Positions 45,419 through 54,830 of a stretch of 64,000 nt of DNA are shown piece after piece (positions within the stretch are counted from its first letter, which is position 1; each line of letters opens with the position of its first letter). The notes under the pieces were generated by a model that saw nothing but the letters and a program-made list of their open reading frames with translations, was not told the DNA's origin and ran no database searches. Origin of the DNA: Omphalotus guepiniiformis (taxonomy: Eukaryota > Basidiomycota > Agaricomycetes > Agaricales > Omphalotaceae); contig JAQOOI010000015.1 of the NCBI GenBank assembly GCA_028554645.1, forward strand, positions 124,001-188,000, written 5' to 3'. The position numbers and the translations under genes are program-made.

Positions 45419-45434
45419 ATAAGATTTTATGGAA

Positions 45435-45648
45435 TTTATGATAAATGATTTTTGATATTTGTTCAAGATCTGTTCACTGTAAATAACTGTGTTTGATGTT
45501 GGAGAAATGAAGGTATTGTGTTGATACAATTTACTATAATTTAAACATAATTTTTGTATTAGTAGCAAAAAAAATGATGAAAAATTTTGGTATTGATTCA
45601 ATATATGTTTAGCATTTTCTCAGATTTTATGTTAAATTGTGTCCAGTG
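45435..45648 (-). repeat. Right terminal inverted repeat, ~214 bp
   Basis: Reverse complement reads cactggacacaatttaacat ... atttatcataaa, matching 42602-42816. Confidence 0.85.
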
Positions 45649-45738
45649 ACAGTTTTGTCTGTATTGCATGCACAGATGTGCTGCCAAGACTGAATTCGTT
45701 CCCGCCTGCATCCCGTGATGCAGGCTGACAGTCCAAGT

Positions 45739-45863
45739 CTTTAGGTAACCGAGCTCCTCGTGTCGAGATCCCTACAAGATCTCTTCATCTTACGTTTACG
45801 GTCGTTCACGCCCGACCGACTTCCCTGACAATTTCTTTGGGTAGACTATCAGTCTTTTCCACA
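45739..45863 (+). repeat. 3' LTR, right part (125 bp)
   Basis: Resumes ctttaggtaaccgagctcct and ends ttttccaca, completing the 731-bp LTR. One CpG difference from the 5' copy. It also encodes, on the minus strand, the last codons of MFS transporter 2. Confidence 0.93.
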
Positions 45864-48290
45864 ACGTTACAGGCAAAGCGACATTCCCCAGCTCGATATC
45901 TCCGACCTCCGCGCTGGGCGCACTTGGTTCAACCGTCGCATCAGACGAGGGTATCACACCGAGCTTCTCCCTTCCCTCCTTCCTAAGCCTCTCCTCGTCC
46001 CCTCTGAGCAGCTCTTTATGGCGGTTCAAAACTGCACTGGTGACAGTAGCAAAAGCGGCAAGGGCTGCGTTTAGTATAAAGATGTCTTTGAAGCCCTTGA
46101 TATAGCCGTGAGTGAGGATGAAGGAAGCTGTAGATGAGGAGACGCCGATTTCTGCAGGCCGAGAGAGAAGGGACGGGTCATCGACGACTGCGGACATAGT
46201 CGATGAAGGCAAATCGAGTGATCTCATGGACACATGGAGGGAGTTATTCCTGTGAGCATAGTTGAGTGTCATCCATTCAAGTCAATGAAAAGGTCACATG
46301 CAGCAATGAGGACGCGACAGGCAACGACATCGCACCACCCAAATTCCGAAGAAACTGCATGTCTTAATTCAGATGGAGAACTACTCGGCCCTGAGTAAAT
46401 CGAAAACATACGTTTCTTACTGCTGTGACAACAGACATATCCTTCCTAGCTACGCTCGCTTGAGCTGCTACCGTCGTTGTCTGCATAGTCTATTCCGGAC
46501 TGACAATAAGCAAGTGCTTGAAATCGCATTTCAAACACACACTTACCGCTCCACTACCGAAGCCAGCCAACAACATTAGAACTACCATCACCGCTTTCGA
46601 CTCGGTCGCCGTGAAAATGGATATGCAGCCACATGCAATTGCAGATAGTGCGAAACCGCAGTAAACTGCTGCCTACAAAGTTCGAGTTTTGTCAGCCCGT
46701 TTCGCAGACAAGTCAATAAACTGGCTATACCCTGTATCTCCCCGTGATGCTCACCCACATTCCCTGTTATAACGCATTAGTGGAGAGGATATGACAAGAA
46801 ATTTGCAAACAACACACGGCAATAAGAGTCGAGACGGTTTGACTAATGACCACAGGTATCAGAAATATGCCTACGAGAGAAGTAGTAAGAGATGTCGTCA
46901 AACCAAACTTGCCGAGAAAGTCAAAACTGCCTACCTGCACGGATGGGAGAGTATCCAAGAGCAACTTGGAAAAATTGCGGCAAGTAGTATAGTGCAGAGA
47001 AGAACACGAATCCGCTGTTTCCAGGAGGTCAGTCGCACCATCTAGCAACACCAAAAACGAGGCAATCTTACTTGACAAACATGCAGATATATACTCCGAC
47101 TACGGTGACATGTTTGAAGATGTACACTGAACAAAAGAATGATCAGTACGTCAATGTTGATCGTAGTCAGTGACTCTCACTAGGTACGATCGGAAGGCGA
47201 GCACCCTTCGCCTCCCACAGGCAAAAGATGCCTACGACGAAGAACCCAGTGCATAAAGGAGCGAGGACCACTGCAGAATTCCAAGGAAATGTCACACCTC
47301 CCTGGATGAAAGACTGCGTCATTTATCAGAAGGGATAGTCAAAGAAGACCTAAATACCCAAATTAGAGGAAGCATGATAAGTGTACATCCAACCAGCGTC
47401 AAAATTACTCCAAGATAATCAACAACCAGAAGCTTCCTGAAGATGATATGTCAGTTAGGTCTGGTGTAGAGATCGACAAGTGCGACGTACTGTTTAATGC
47501 TGCCAAGTACAGGCTTTGAAGGAAGAAGAATCAATGATACTATTGTCGCCACTACGGATAAAGGAAGAGTGATCCAGAAACACCACTAAAAGAAAAACAG
47601 TAAATACAGATACGATTCATAAGAAGAAGAAGAAACACTTACCCGCCAGCTAACTTTCTCAGCTAGAGCACCTCCCATAATTGGGCCATACACGTATCCC
47701 GAAGCCGAGATCGCAGCTGTGATGCCAATGTATCTTCCTCTATGAGAGTAGACTCGTAATTTGCTCGTACAAAAACATCAAAGGACGCCGTACCTGTCAC
47801 GCAATGATATGATATCCGACACAACAATCTGGAGCATGCTGCTAATACCTCCGCCGCCGGCACCTGCAACCCCTCTAAACACGATCAATTGAATGATCGA
47901 CTTCGAGAAACCAGCAATGAGGTTTCCAATGATATAAAGACTCATTGCGATACACAGCGTAGTCTTGCGTCCAAATATATCACTGAAACGGCCGTACAAT
48001 GGCTGAAACGCAGTAGACGTCATGAGATATGCAGATGGCACCCAGGAAGACACCGAACCAGCATTGAAGACTGCTGAAACGGTTGAGAGCGACGTTGAGA
48101 CTATCACGGAATCGAGAGTTGTGACTAGGGAGCAAAGAGACAACGCGAGGAAGACAATCACGATTTGTTTGAAAGGGAGATAATTCGTATGATCTGTTAG
48201 CTCGATGTCATGTTTCTTGACTGGCTGAGCTGGCGCGGGTGAATACCCAGAATTGGTATCGACATGACTGACGAGGGAGGGGATAGCCAT
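45796..48290 (-). CDS. MFS drug:H+ antiporter-type transporter 2, LTR-derived C-terminus
   Basis: Paralogue of transporter 1, with the same exon layout and motifs: TDHTNYLPFKQ, LDSVIVSTSLSTVS, LYGRFSDIFGRKTTL, FRGVAGAGGGGI, GRYIGITAAISASGYVYGP and HGYIKGFKDIFILNAA. The homologous C-terminal tail stops at DIELGNV. The following ~25 codons (from about 45863 leftward) are read from the reverse complement of the LTR end and finish at 45796. The last intron (46250-46301) has GC where transporter 1 has the GT donor (gcatgt against gtatgt). All membrane segments are retained, so the protein could still work with a new cytoplasmic tail. The lost tail of the paralogue is acidic and hydrophilic. Confidence 0.8.
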
Positions 48291-49449
48291 AGTGTTCCAA
48301 GTATAGTTGTACTACTTTTCTTAAATATCGATGGTGAAGTAATTCGCTTGACATCATCTTCGGATGACAAGCGGAAAATACAAGCTTGAAATAAGAGGGA
48401 TCAAAACAGCATCGAATGGCTATTGGCGGTTGGTGAAATTAGAGTGCACCGATAGTCCTTGCCAGCATATCGACTTGGTAGAAGTTCTATCTGAAGAAGT
48501 GGAAAAGCATAAGTTAGCTTTGTCTGACGGTAAAAAGAAGCGTCCTGACGAACAAACGGAGCAGTGATACTCGCCGGTAATATCTTGCCAGTGAGTCTAC
48601 CGCTTTGGTTGACATTCTCCCACAAGGGTTTGTGAGTGCAGGAAGCAGCAGGCACTTCTAGGACTTGTGTTACTATTAGCGTAGAAATACAGATATGTAA
48701 TCGTGCTTACGAGTTATTTATGGGGCGTGGATCTCCTTGAGGGGAATGTATTACCGCTCCCGATTGCCCTATTCACTTAGAGATACGAGACAGTTAATTT
48801 TCTCAGTGATAACCTGATTTCAGATTCGTAAAATGAGATGCTTACAATCGCAGACGCGCCCCGAGTTGACCTTTACAGTCGAAGATCACTGTACCTCACG
48901 ATCTGAGGTTGGACAGAGATGTTGCCTCTAGAAGGGCCTCAAGCTTCGATCATCTTGTGGGTTTCAGGTCGAAGAAATGGGATTGCACTGAGGCTACTCT
49001 TCACGAGAATAATAAGCCTTTGAGAGACTCGTAATATTTAGTACAGCGAGTTCATTGATTGAACCTCTTTGTGGCATGATGCATGAAGCTCATGAAGGAG
49101 CAAGGAATTGAATATGGGCTTGCTCAGCTCAATGGAAGAGAAAGATTCAAAGAAAGCGCCGGGAAAAACGATTATAAACGCCTAGCCATTATATAAGCCA
49201 AGTCGGCAACCTTCCAGACTGCTCTCACAGTCGTAGTTCTTCTTTCTCTTCAATTCATTCACTTCAAATCATTCGCTTCAAATCTTTTTATAAACCGCTG
49301 TACTCTGGAGTTAAAGATATTCCATAAGGCCAAATGGAACAGGTGGCTCACACACTGACAGTAATAGGTTGGCTACCGGTGTATATAAGTCGGTGCTACA
49401 GAGTTATCTCTGCACCTTCTGACTCCCCTTGGTATTTACTCTTATCGAT
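48291..49449. other. Divergent spacer; left part duplicated, right part promoter
   Basis: 48300-48720 matches the region upstream of transporter 1. The rest is single copy and lies upstream of the adenylation-enzyme gene. Two TATA-like boxes are seen, at 49190-49197 and 49382-49389. Confidence 0.55.
49382..49389 (+). promoter_or_regulatory. TATA-like box upstream of adenylation enzyme
   Basis: tatataag about 60 bp before the ATG at 49450, a spacing compatible with a short 5' leader. A second tatataag at 49190 could be an alternative. Confidence 0.4.
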
Positions 49450-51421
49450 ATGCGCTCCAAGACCGAACGATATAATGACCATATCTCTGCTCTAGTCGAC
49501 ACGGCGCGTCTGACTCCTGACAAACCGGGTTTCAAGTACACTAGTCTCGATTCGAACAACGAGTGGCGGACAGTCTCTTTTGCAGATTTCCTGACGCTGA
49601 TCGGGAAGACAGCAAGATATCTACATGATACTCTTGCAGCCAGAGATATCCTTCCTCGCAGCGTCGTTACATTATGGTGAGTGCAGTAGCAAAACATATC
49701 CATGATGGTTTGAACTAAGGATGCTGTAGGGTCTCTGGTTACCAATTTCTCGATGCCTTGTACCTTATGGCGCTCTCCCGAGCTGGATATACAGTACAGC
49801 TATGTTCTTTGGCGATTGACAATGTTGGACTGCTGGCCTCTCTTATGTCGACCTGTAAATCGAGAGCGGTTTTTTGTGACGGTGCTCAGAAGGACATGAT
49901 TACCTTGTCAAACACGCCCTTTTCTTTTCCGACATATATTATGCATGAAGGGTACCAAACTGTACAAGCCAGTACTGTAACATTGGAGGACGCCTCACTG
50001 CCCGTGTGGAATCCGGCTGGGAAGGACGTCGCTTTTATTCTTCACTCATCCGGGTCTGTCTCGGGAAGCCCGAAACCACTTCCCCTCACCTTTGATTTCA
50101 CACGGCATGTTGTTCGCAAGTTGCTGTTGTGGTTTGAGGAAGTTCACTCGGCCGATTCAGAAAATCAAAAGGTGTTCTTTTTCTCGGGTAGTGCTGCGCA
50201 CGCTGCTGGGTTGTACAGTACGTCGGTCTCATCCTATTCAACCATATTGCGCTAAGACAAAGTTTGCAGTGCTTTTGATGAGGGTTTGCTGGCATGGTCA
50301 GTGCCAGGTGTTACCTGGTGGTCCGGTTATAACAGGACCGCTCCTATGTCAGCTTGTCGAAGTGCTGGGACTCAATTCTTTGACCCTTTTCGGTCCTAGT
50401 TTGGGGAACATACTGACTGTTGCTTGTCGTGACGAGAAACTTCGACAAGTGTTGACAGAGCTGGGCCATATTCTGTATGCTGGTGCGGAGGTCCCTTCTC
50501 ATTTGGCTGAATGGGCAGAGAAGCAGGGCATCTCGCTGTTGGTACGTTATCCCTTCTTCTCTTACATGACTCGGAGGGGTTCTAATTGTGGCCTTTCTTT
50601 AGAGCGCTCTGGCATGCACAGAAGCAGGTCAGTGATTCCCCGCCAAATTATCAATCGCTCTGTGAACTCATATGCGACCAGGTCTGCTCATGGGCGGGAA
50701 ACCTGGACATCCATACAATGTTTTATTTCCGCTCATTGACTCAGAGTACCGCATTGCGTTTTCACCAACTGGTCTAAATGCCTTTGGTAGTCAAAACGCG
50801 TTGATGGAGATCGTCGTACCAATCGAGTCACCGGACTGTCCCTCCCACCATTTCGATATGTTCACGGGTAATTACTATACGGCTGACATCTGCGAAGTTC
50901 TACCCGGAGGAGGATATATTTGGCGAGGGCGCGATGACGATTTCATCAAAACATCCGCTACGAAGGGCGTCGATGGAAAGTATGTCGAGTTGTCATGATA
51001 AAGTGTTGAGCTCTAAAGCTTGCTTCATCCTCGCAAGATCCATTCAAGACGAAGTCTATCGAACGTGCTCAGATCTCGTCAGCGCCTGCGTTGTGGTAGG
51101 CCATGGACGGCCCTCCGCAGCTCTTCTCGTGGAACCCAGCTCTGCGTACTCAGACTCAGCGCAGTGGGATTCACTGAAGGCGGAAATCATTCGCCGACTG
51201 GGACCGTCGATGGATAAGAGATATTCTCATGAACGGATTACGGACCGAAAACTCGTGGCAGTCTTGAGGCCAGGATCTCTACCGCGTACGGTAGCTAAGG
51301 GAAACATCAAGTAAGGCGTCCATCCTTCTTTATTCTTTCGAATTCTTACCATGCTTTTCGAAGACGGCGAATTGCGGAGGAGCAGTATAAGACCCTGCTT
51401 GACGAAATGCATAGTTTGTAA
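49450..51421 (+). CDS. Stand-alone AMP-binding (adenylation) enzyme
   Basis: Acyl/aminoacyl-adenylate-forming enzyme of the ANL superfamily, close to the A-domains of fungal NRPS-like proteins. It activates a carboxylic acid with ATP. Six or seven exons splice cleanly from ATG 49450 to TAA 51419-51421, giving about 550 residues. Motifs: A3-like phosphate loop ILHSSGSVSGSPKPLPLTF (usual Thr replaced by Val), GHILYAGAEVPSHLAEWAEK, SALACTEAGLLMGGKPG (motif A5 region), YTADICEVLPGGGYIWRGRD with DDFIKT (A7/A8) and LPRTVAKGNIKRRRIAEEQY (A10 lysine). The chain ends right after A10: no carrier, thioesterase or reductase domain follows, whereas family members usually continue. It may act with a separate carrier protein or as a CoA ligase. 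Substrate unknown. Confidence 0.82.
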
Positions 51422-51698
51422 TCAGCTCATTCGTTGTCTCGCTGTTATCGGGAGCTGTGGTTGCTTTCAGTTATATGCCTACTACATAAGTGAGAAGCCT
51501 GCGAATGTTGAATGAATAAAAGTAAACCATTTGAGAGTGACAGACTGCTGGAACTGTGGAAAGCGATGAGTGATCAAGACAATCCACGTGACCTGGAGTC
51601 AGGCATAAATCCAGCCCTCTCCACTACTCCGACCACAGTCAGCACAACGACCCTCACCTGCAACGACAATTTGATATTTCTACGAACATTCTGCCACC

Positions 51699-53911
51699 AT
51701 GTCCTCCGATTACGAGTTCTCAGACGATGAGGCCGATTACTATGATGATGACGAGATGATGGACGACATCCAGGATGATGGTGAGCGCTCCTCGCGCCTT
51801 TTGATGGTCGCGTGCTCATTACCGTCGGTATAGGGTCAGGACAGTCAGACGATGACATGGATATGGATGCATTCAATGAAGACTATGCAGTCAGCATGGA
51901 TGGCAAGCGGAAAGCCTACGAGGTTGATTACACCTCCCTCAGTCAAAGTGCTGTGGAGAAACGCATGCGGGACGACATAGAACATATTTGTGGTATCTTC
52001 GGTGTCGATGCGAGTATCAAGCGCTTCTTAAATATCTTTCTGGCTCATGAATTTTGATTCTCAGGCGAGCACAGCAGCTTTGCTGTTACGTCACTTGACG
52101 TGGAACAAGGAGAGACTTATTGAGAAATATATGGATAATCCTACTGCTGTGCTTTGTGCAGCTGGTGTTACTGTACCAGAGTCACCGAGTGAGCCTGCAC
52201 CGGCGCGTACACATTCTGTGTCAGCCCAATCCACTTCCACGCCTGCCGGCCGGCGTAGCACCCGGTCTACCTCCAAGCTCTTATCCTCCTTAGTACCCTC
52301 CAGGAACTCCACGACAAAACCTTTCTCATCCTCCAGCACGTCACCAGCTCCATCGACGACTCCGAAGACAGGCAGAGATGCCAAATCGGATGAACCGGAG
52401 CCCTTCATCTGTCCGATTTGCTTCGACGACTCGCCAGACCTCAAACCTCTTTCTCTTGACTGCAACCACCTTTTCTGCTCCGGTTGTTGGAATGCCTACA
52501 CAATTTCGAAGATACGCGAAGAAGGGGAACACTGTATACGCTGCATGGGAGAGGGGTGTGCCCTAGTCGCATCGGATGCATTCATCCGCAGTGTTTTGCT
52601 TCCGGAGGGGCAAAATCAAGATTCGCAGCAGTCAGAGGAGAACGCGATCGCGTGGAGACGGTTCCAAGAATTGCTCGTTCGCAATTTTGTAGGTTCTAAC
52701 TCTACGCTAAAGTTCTGCCCCTACCCAGGCTGCACGAATACTGTATCGTGCCCCTCAGCCGCTTCAAAGTCCAGTCTCACATCCATAGTGCCAATAGTTT
52801 CGTGTGGTGCTCGAGGAATTCCAGGCTCCAGCAACGGGCCTCAATCACCAGTCGCGGGTTCTTCGATTCAGAGCAAAGAGCATAAATTTTGCTTCGGATG
52901 TCCCATCGAGGGCGACCATCGTCCGGTGGTATGTGCAGCTGCGAAGATGTGGTTAAAGAAGTGTGAAGATGACAGCGAGACGGCTAATTGGATCAAGAGT
53001 AACACGAAGGAGTGTAGCAAGTGTCAGAGTACGATTGAGAAGAATGGCGGTTGCAAGTGAGTGTTCTTCATTACCCTGCCAGTGCTTGGAGTTGATTTGC
53101 TGCGGAATAGCCATATGACGTGTAAGAGGTGCAAGTACGAATTCTGTTGGGTTTGTATGGGTACGTCCGGCTTTTGATTATCGTGTGGTCGTTGACTTAC
53201 GTTTTTGCTAGGCCCGTGGAGTGAGCACGGTACCGCGTGGTACTCTTGCAACCGATACGACGAGAAGGCAGGCGTCGAGGCCAGAGATGCTCAAAGCCGA
53301 AGTCGAGCATCGTTGGAACGATACCTTCACGTTCGTCATGAACCTTTTTTTTTCGCCTTTCCTTGACACTGATGTTCTCTCCTACTGTTTAGTACTACAA
53401 TCGATGGGCGAACCACGAACAATCCGCTAAGCTTTCTGTTGAGATGTACGCCAAGACCGAGAAGAAGATGGAGGACATGCAGATCACTTCCGAGCTTACC
53501 TGGATCGAAGTGCAGTTCATGAAAAAAGCTGTAGAGGAGGCAGAGAAGTGTCGCATGACTCTGAAGTGGACGTATGCCATGGCTTATTACCTGGCTAAGG
53601 GCAATGAGAAGGACCTTTTTGAAGACAATCAGCGGGACTTAGAGAAGGCTGTAGAGGATCTTTCCGAGCTGCTGGAGAGCCCTATTGAGACCGAGAATAT
53701 CCCGTCGCTGAGGCAGAAAGTGACAGATAAGACTGTAAGTTTTCTTTTACCCATTTTGCTTATCGTATGAGAGCTCATTGTTCCACAGGTTTATGTTCAG
53801 AAGCGGAATGAAATTGTGCTTGAGGACACAGCCGCTGGGTTCTTAGAGGGACGATGGAGGTGGAATGTGTCTGTAGATGGGTTCGATGAGCCCGAGGTCA
53901 GAGTTGATTGA
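51699..53911 (+). CDS. Ariadne-type RBR E3 ubiquitin ligase
   Basis: RING-between-RING ligase that passes ubiquitin through a catalytic cysteine. The acidic N-terminus ([20 protein letters not shown]) and UBA-like segment ([20 protein letters not shown]) precede an unusually long Ser/Thr/Pro linker. RING1 is [20 protein letters not shown] ... CSGCW; IBR contains [10 protein letters not shown] and HKFCFGC; RING2 is [19 protein letters not shown], in which the GGC cysteine is the expected catalytic residue, split from NHM by an intron. The Ariadne domain follows ([40 protein letters not shown]). The intron at 52010-52064 has a GC donor (gcgagt), with the same gcgag at both borders. In the better-known homologues the protein is autoinhibited and activated by neddylated cullins; here that is inference. 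The IBR region has a Ser/Pro insertion. Confidence 0.92.
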
Positions 53912-53932
53912 GATTTTGAACGAACGCCAGAC

Positions 53933-54126
53933 GTACGGTAGAGTAGGAGGGTTGGGCCGGATATTTGTTAACGAAAACAGGTTCACAAGTTTGCAGCATT
54001 TTTTTTTCATAGAGCACTTGCGTCTGTTTTCCAGGTCCTCTTTGCTCCCTACATAATGACTATCGTTCGTACATATCTTTTGTTGTTTTCATGCACTCTA
54101 GTTAACTAAGTTAAGCAATGTATTTT
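53933..54126 (+). repeat. Direct repeat, left copy, in RBR 3' flank
   Basis: gtacggtagagtaggagggt ... gcaatgtatttt, starting 22 bp after the RBR stop. Repeated at 56240-56422, just after the F-box stop, at roughly 90% identity by eye. Confidence 0.85.
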
Positions 54127-54830
54127 ACCACAATAATATCCCATTTATAACAGTTCTTTGTAGTTTCGTATGAATGCCTTGAAAGTTCGCCGGCGTGATA
54201 CCGTGTGTAAACGCACTGCGTTCTTCTTCCTCCGACTTCCATGTCTTTTCTCGTTCGTCTCTGTATACTGGCCCTCATCGTTCAAGATTAGGCTGGGACA
54301 ATCAGGAGTCGGTAACGACCCTCACCAAGCCTTACAGGCCTTGAACTCCTTGATAGCATTCCGAGAAAGCCAATCCGCTCTACGACTGACTCGATGGCAG
54401 GAGTGGACAATGTTGATAGTTCGCGTGGCCGGGCCACTTCCTCAAGGTTGATAATGACTGTGGCCCTGCTGTAGCCTCTTTCAGATTCAACAAATGGTCC
54501 CTGGTATAAATTGACGCAGATATTGTCTCGCAAGTGCCAGGCCCAACTTCTTCCAAGCTACTTCAAGTTCCTATCCAGGTCTAACTTCATTATGTCCAGG
54601 TCCGATTCTATCCTTGAAGAGAACGCGTTAGTCCCATTATATGCTATTCAATTCCCTCAAAAAATATAGTGATACTTTCTTTACAGGAATATTCCGGATG
54701 TTCAGCAGCCTGCGACGGTTCTATGCACTTCCAATAAAAGATTCCGGCGTGATACGGTGCGTCTTCTCTATTCAATTTGAGGCGGTGTCCTCTCTCATAA
54801 ACATTCTAGAGCTGTAGTGATGATACAAAC
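54127..54830. other. Upstream region of F-box copy 2, paralogous to 10.0-10.5 kb
   Basis: From about 54290 it resembles the sequence before the F-box pseudogene (taatgactgtggcc, cattatatgctattcaatt, aagattccggcgtga). No separate gene is visible. If the F-box protein has an upstream ATG it must be reached by splicing within this stretch. Confidence 0.55.

Larger units (their letters stand above)
42602..45648. mobile_element. Non-autonomous CACTA-like DNA element
   Basis: 3047 bp bounded by inverted repeats starting CACTGG. Flanking triplets are ATA and ACA, one mismatch from a 3-bp duplication. CACTA (CMC/EnSpm) elements typically begin CACTA or CACTG and duplicate 3 bp. No transposase ORF is present. 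The interior is AT-rich with two minisatellite arrays and a long internal direct duplication. Superfamily assignment rests on termini only. Confidence 0.65.
42119..45735. mobile_element. 3.6 kb insertion in the 3' LTR, outer unit of unknown class
   Basis: The LTR sequence catcagt|ctttagg is interrupted here and resumes at 45739. The AGT at 42116-42118 recurs at 45736-45738, a 3-bp target duplication proved by the uninterrupted 5' LTR. The outer shell (42119-42601 and 45649-45735) has no ORF of note. Its left part holds three GC-rich imperfect repeats (gtcagttaagctggcctc, gtcagttaaggctggcctcc). Its right end has a perfect 9-bp hairpin (45704-45725, gcctgcatc/gatgcaggc) ten bases from the border. 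Termini (tacgaattcgg ... gacagtcca) are not an obvious TIR. Most of its length is the CACTA-like element. Confidence 0.7.
33603..45863 (+). mobile_element. Ty3/gypsy LTR retrotransposon, interrupted by nested insertion
   Basis: Order: 5' LTR (33603-34333), primer-binding site, gag with protease, pol (RT, RNase H, integrase), a third ORF, and a 3' LTR split by a 3620-bp insertion. The RT-RNaseH-integrase order is that of Ty3/gypsy. Without the insertion the element is about 8.64 kb. The LTRs begin TGT and end ACA, except that the first base of the 5' copy is A. The flanks (aatca on the left, acgtt on the right) do not form a target duplication, so the ends may have recombined. Coding regions carry stops and a 1-nt deletion, so this copy is not autonomous even though the LTRs are ~99.6% identical. 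Confidence 0.93.

Noticed and set aside
42119..45738. Helitron as the class of the outer insertion
   Set aside because: Despite the 3' hairpin there is no CTRR end, no TC start, no A-T insertion site, and there is a 3-bp target duplication.
42513..45738. 8-bp direct repeat gtccaagt at 42516-42523 and 45731-45738 as an hAT-type target duplication
   Set aside because: The LTR break point and the exact 606 + 125 bp sum place the insertion border at 42119 with AGT; no matching inverted ends occur next to the 8-mers.
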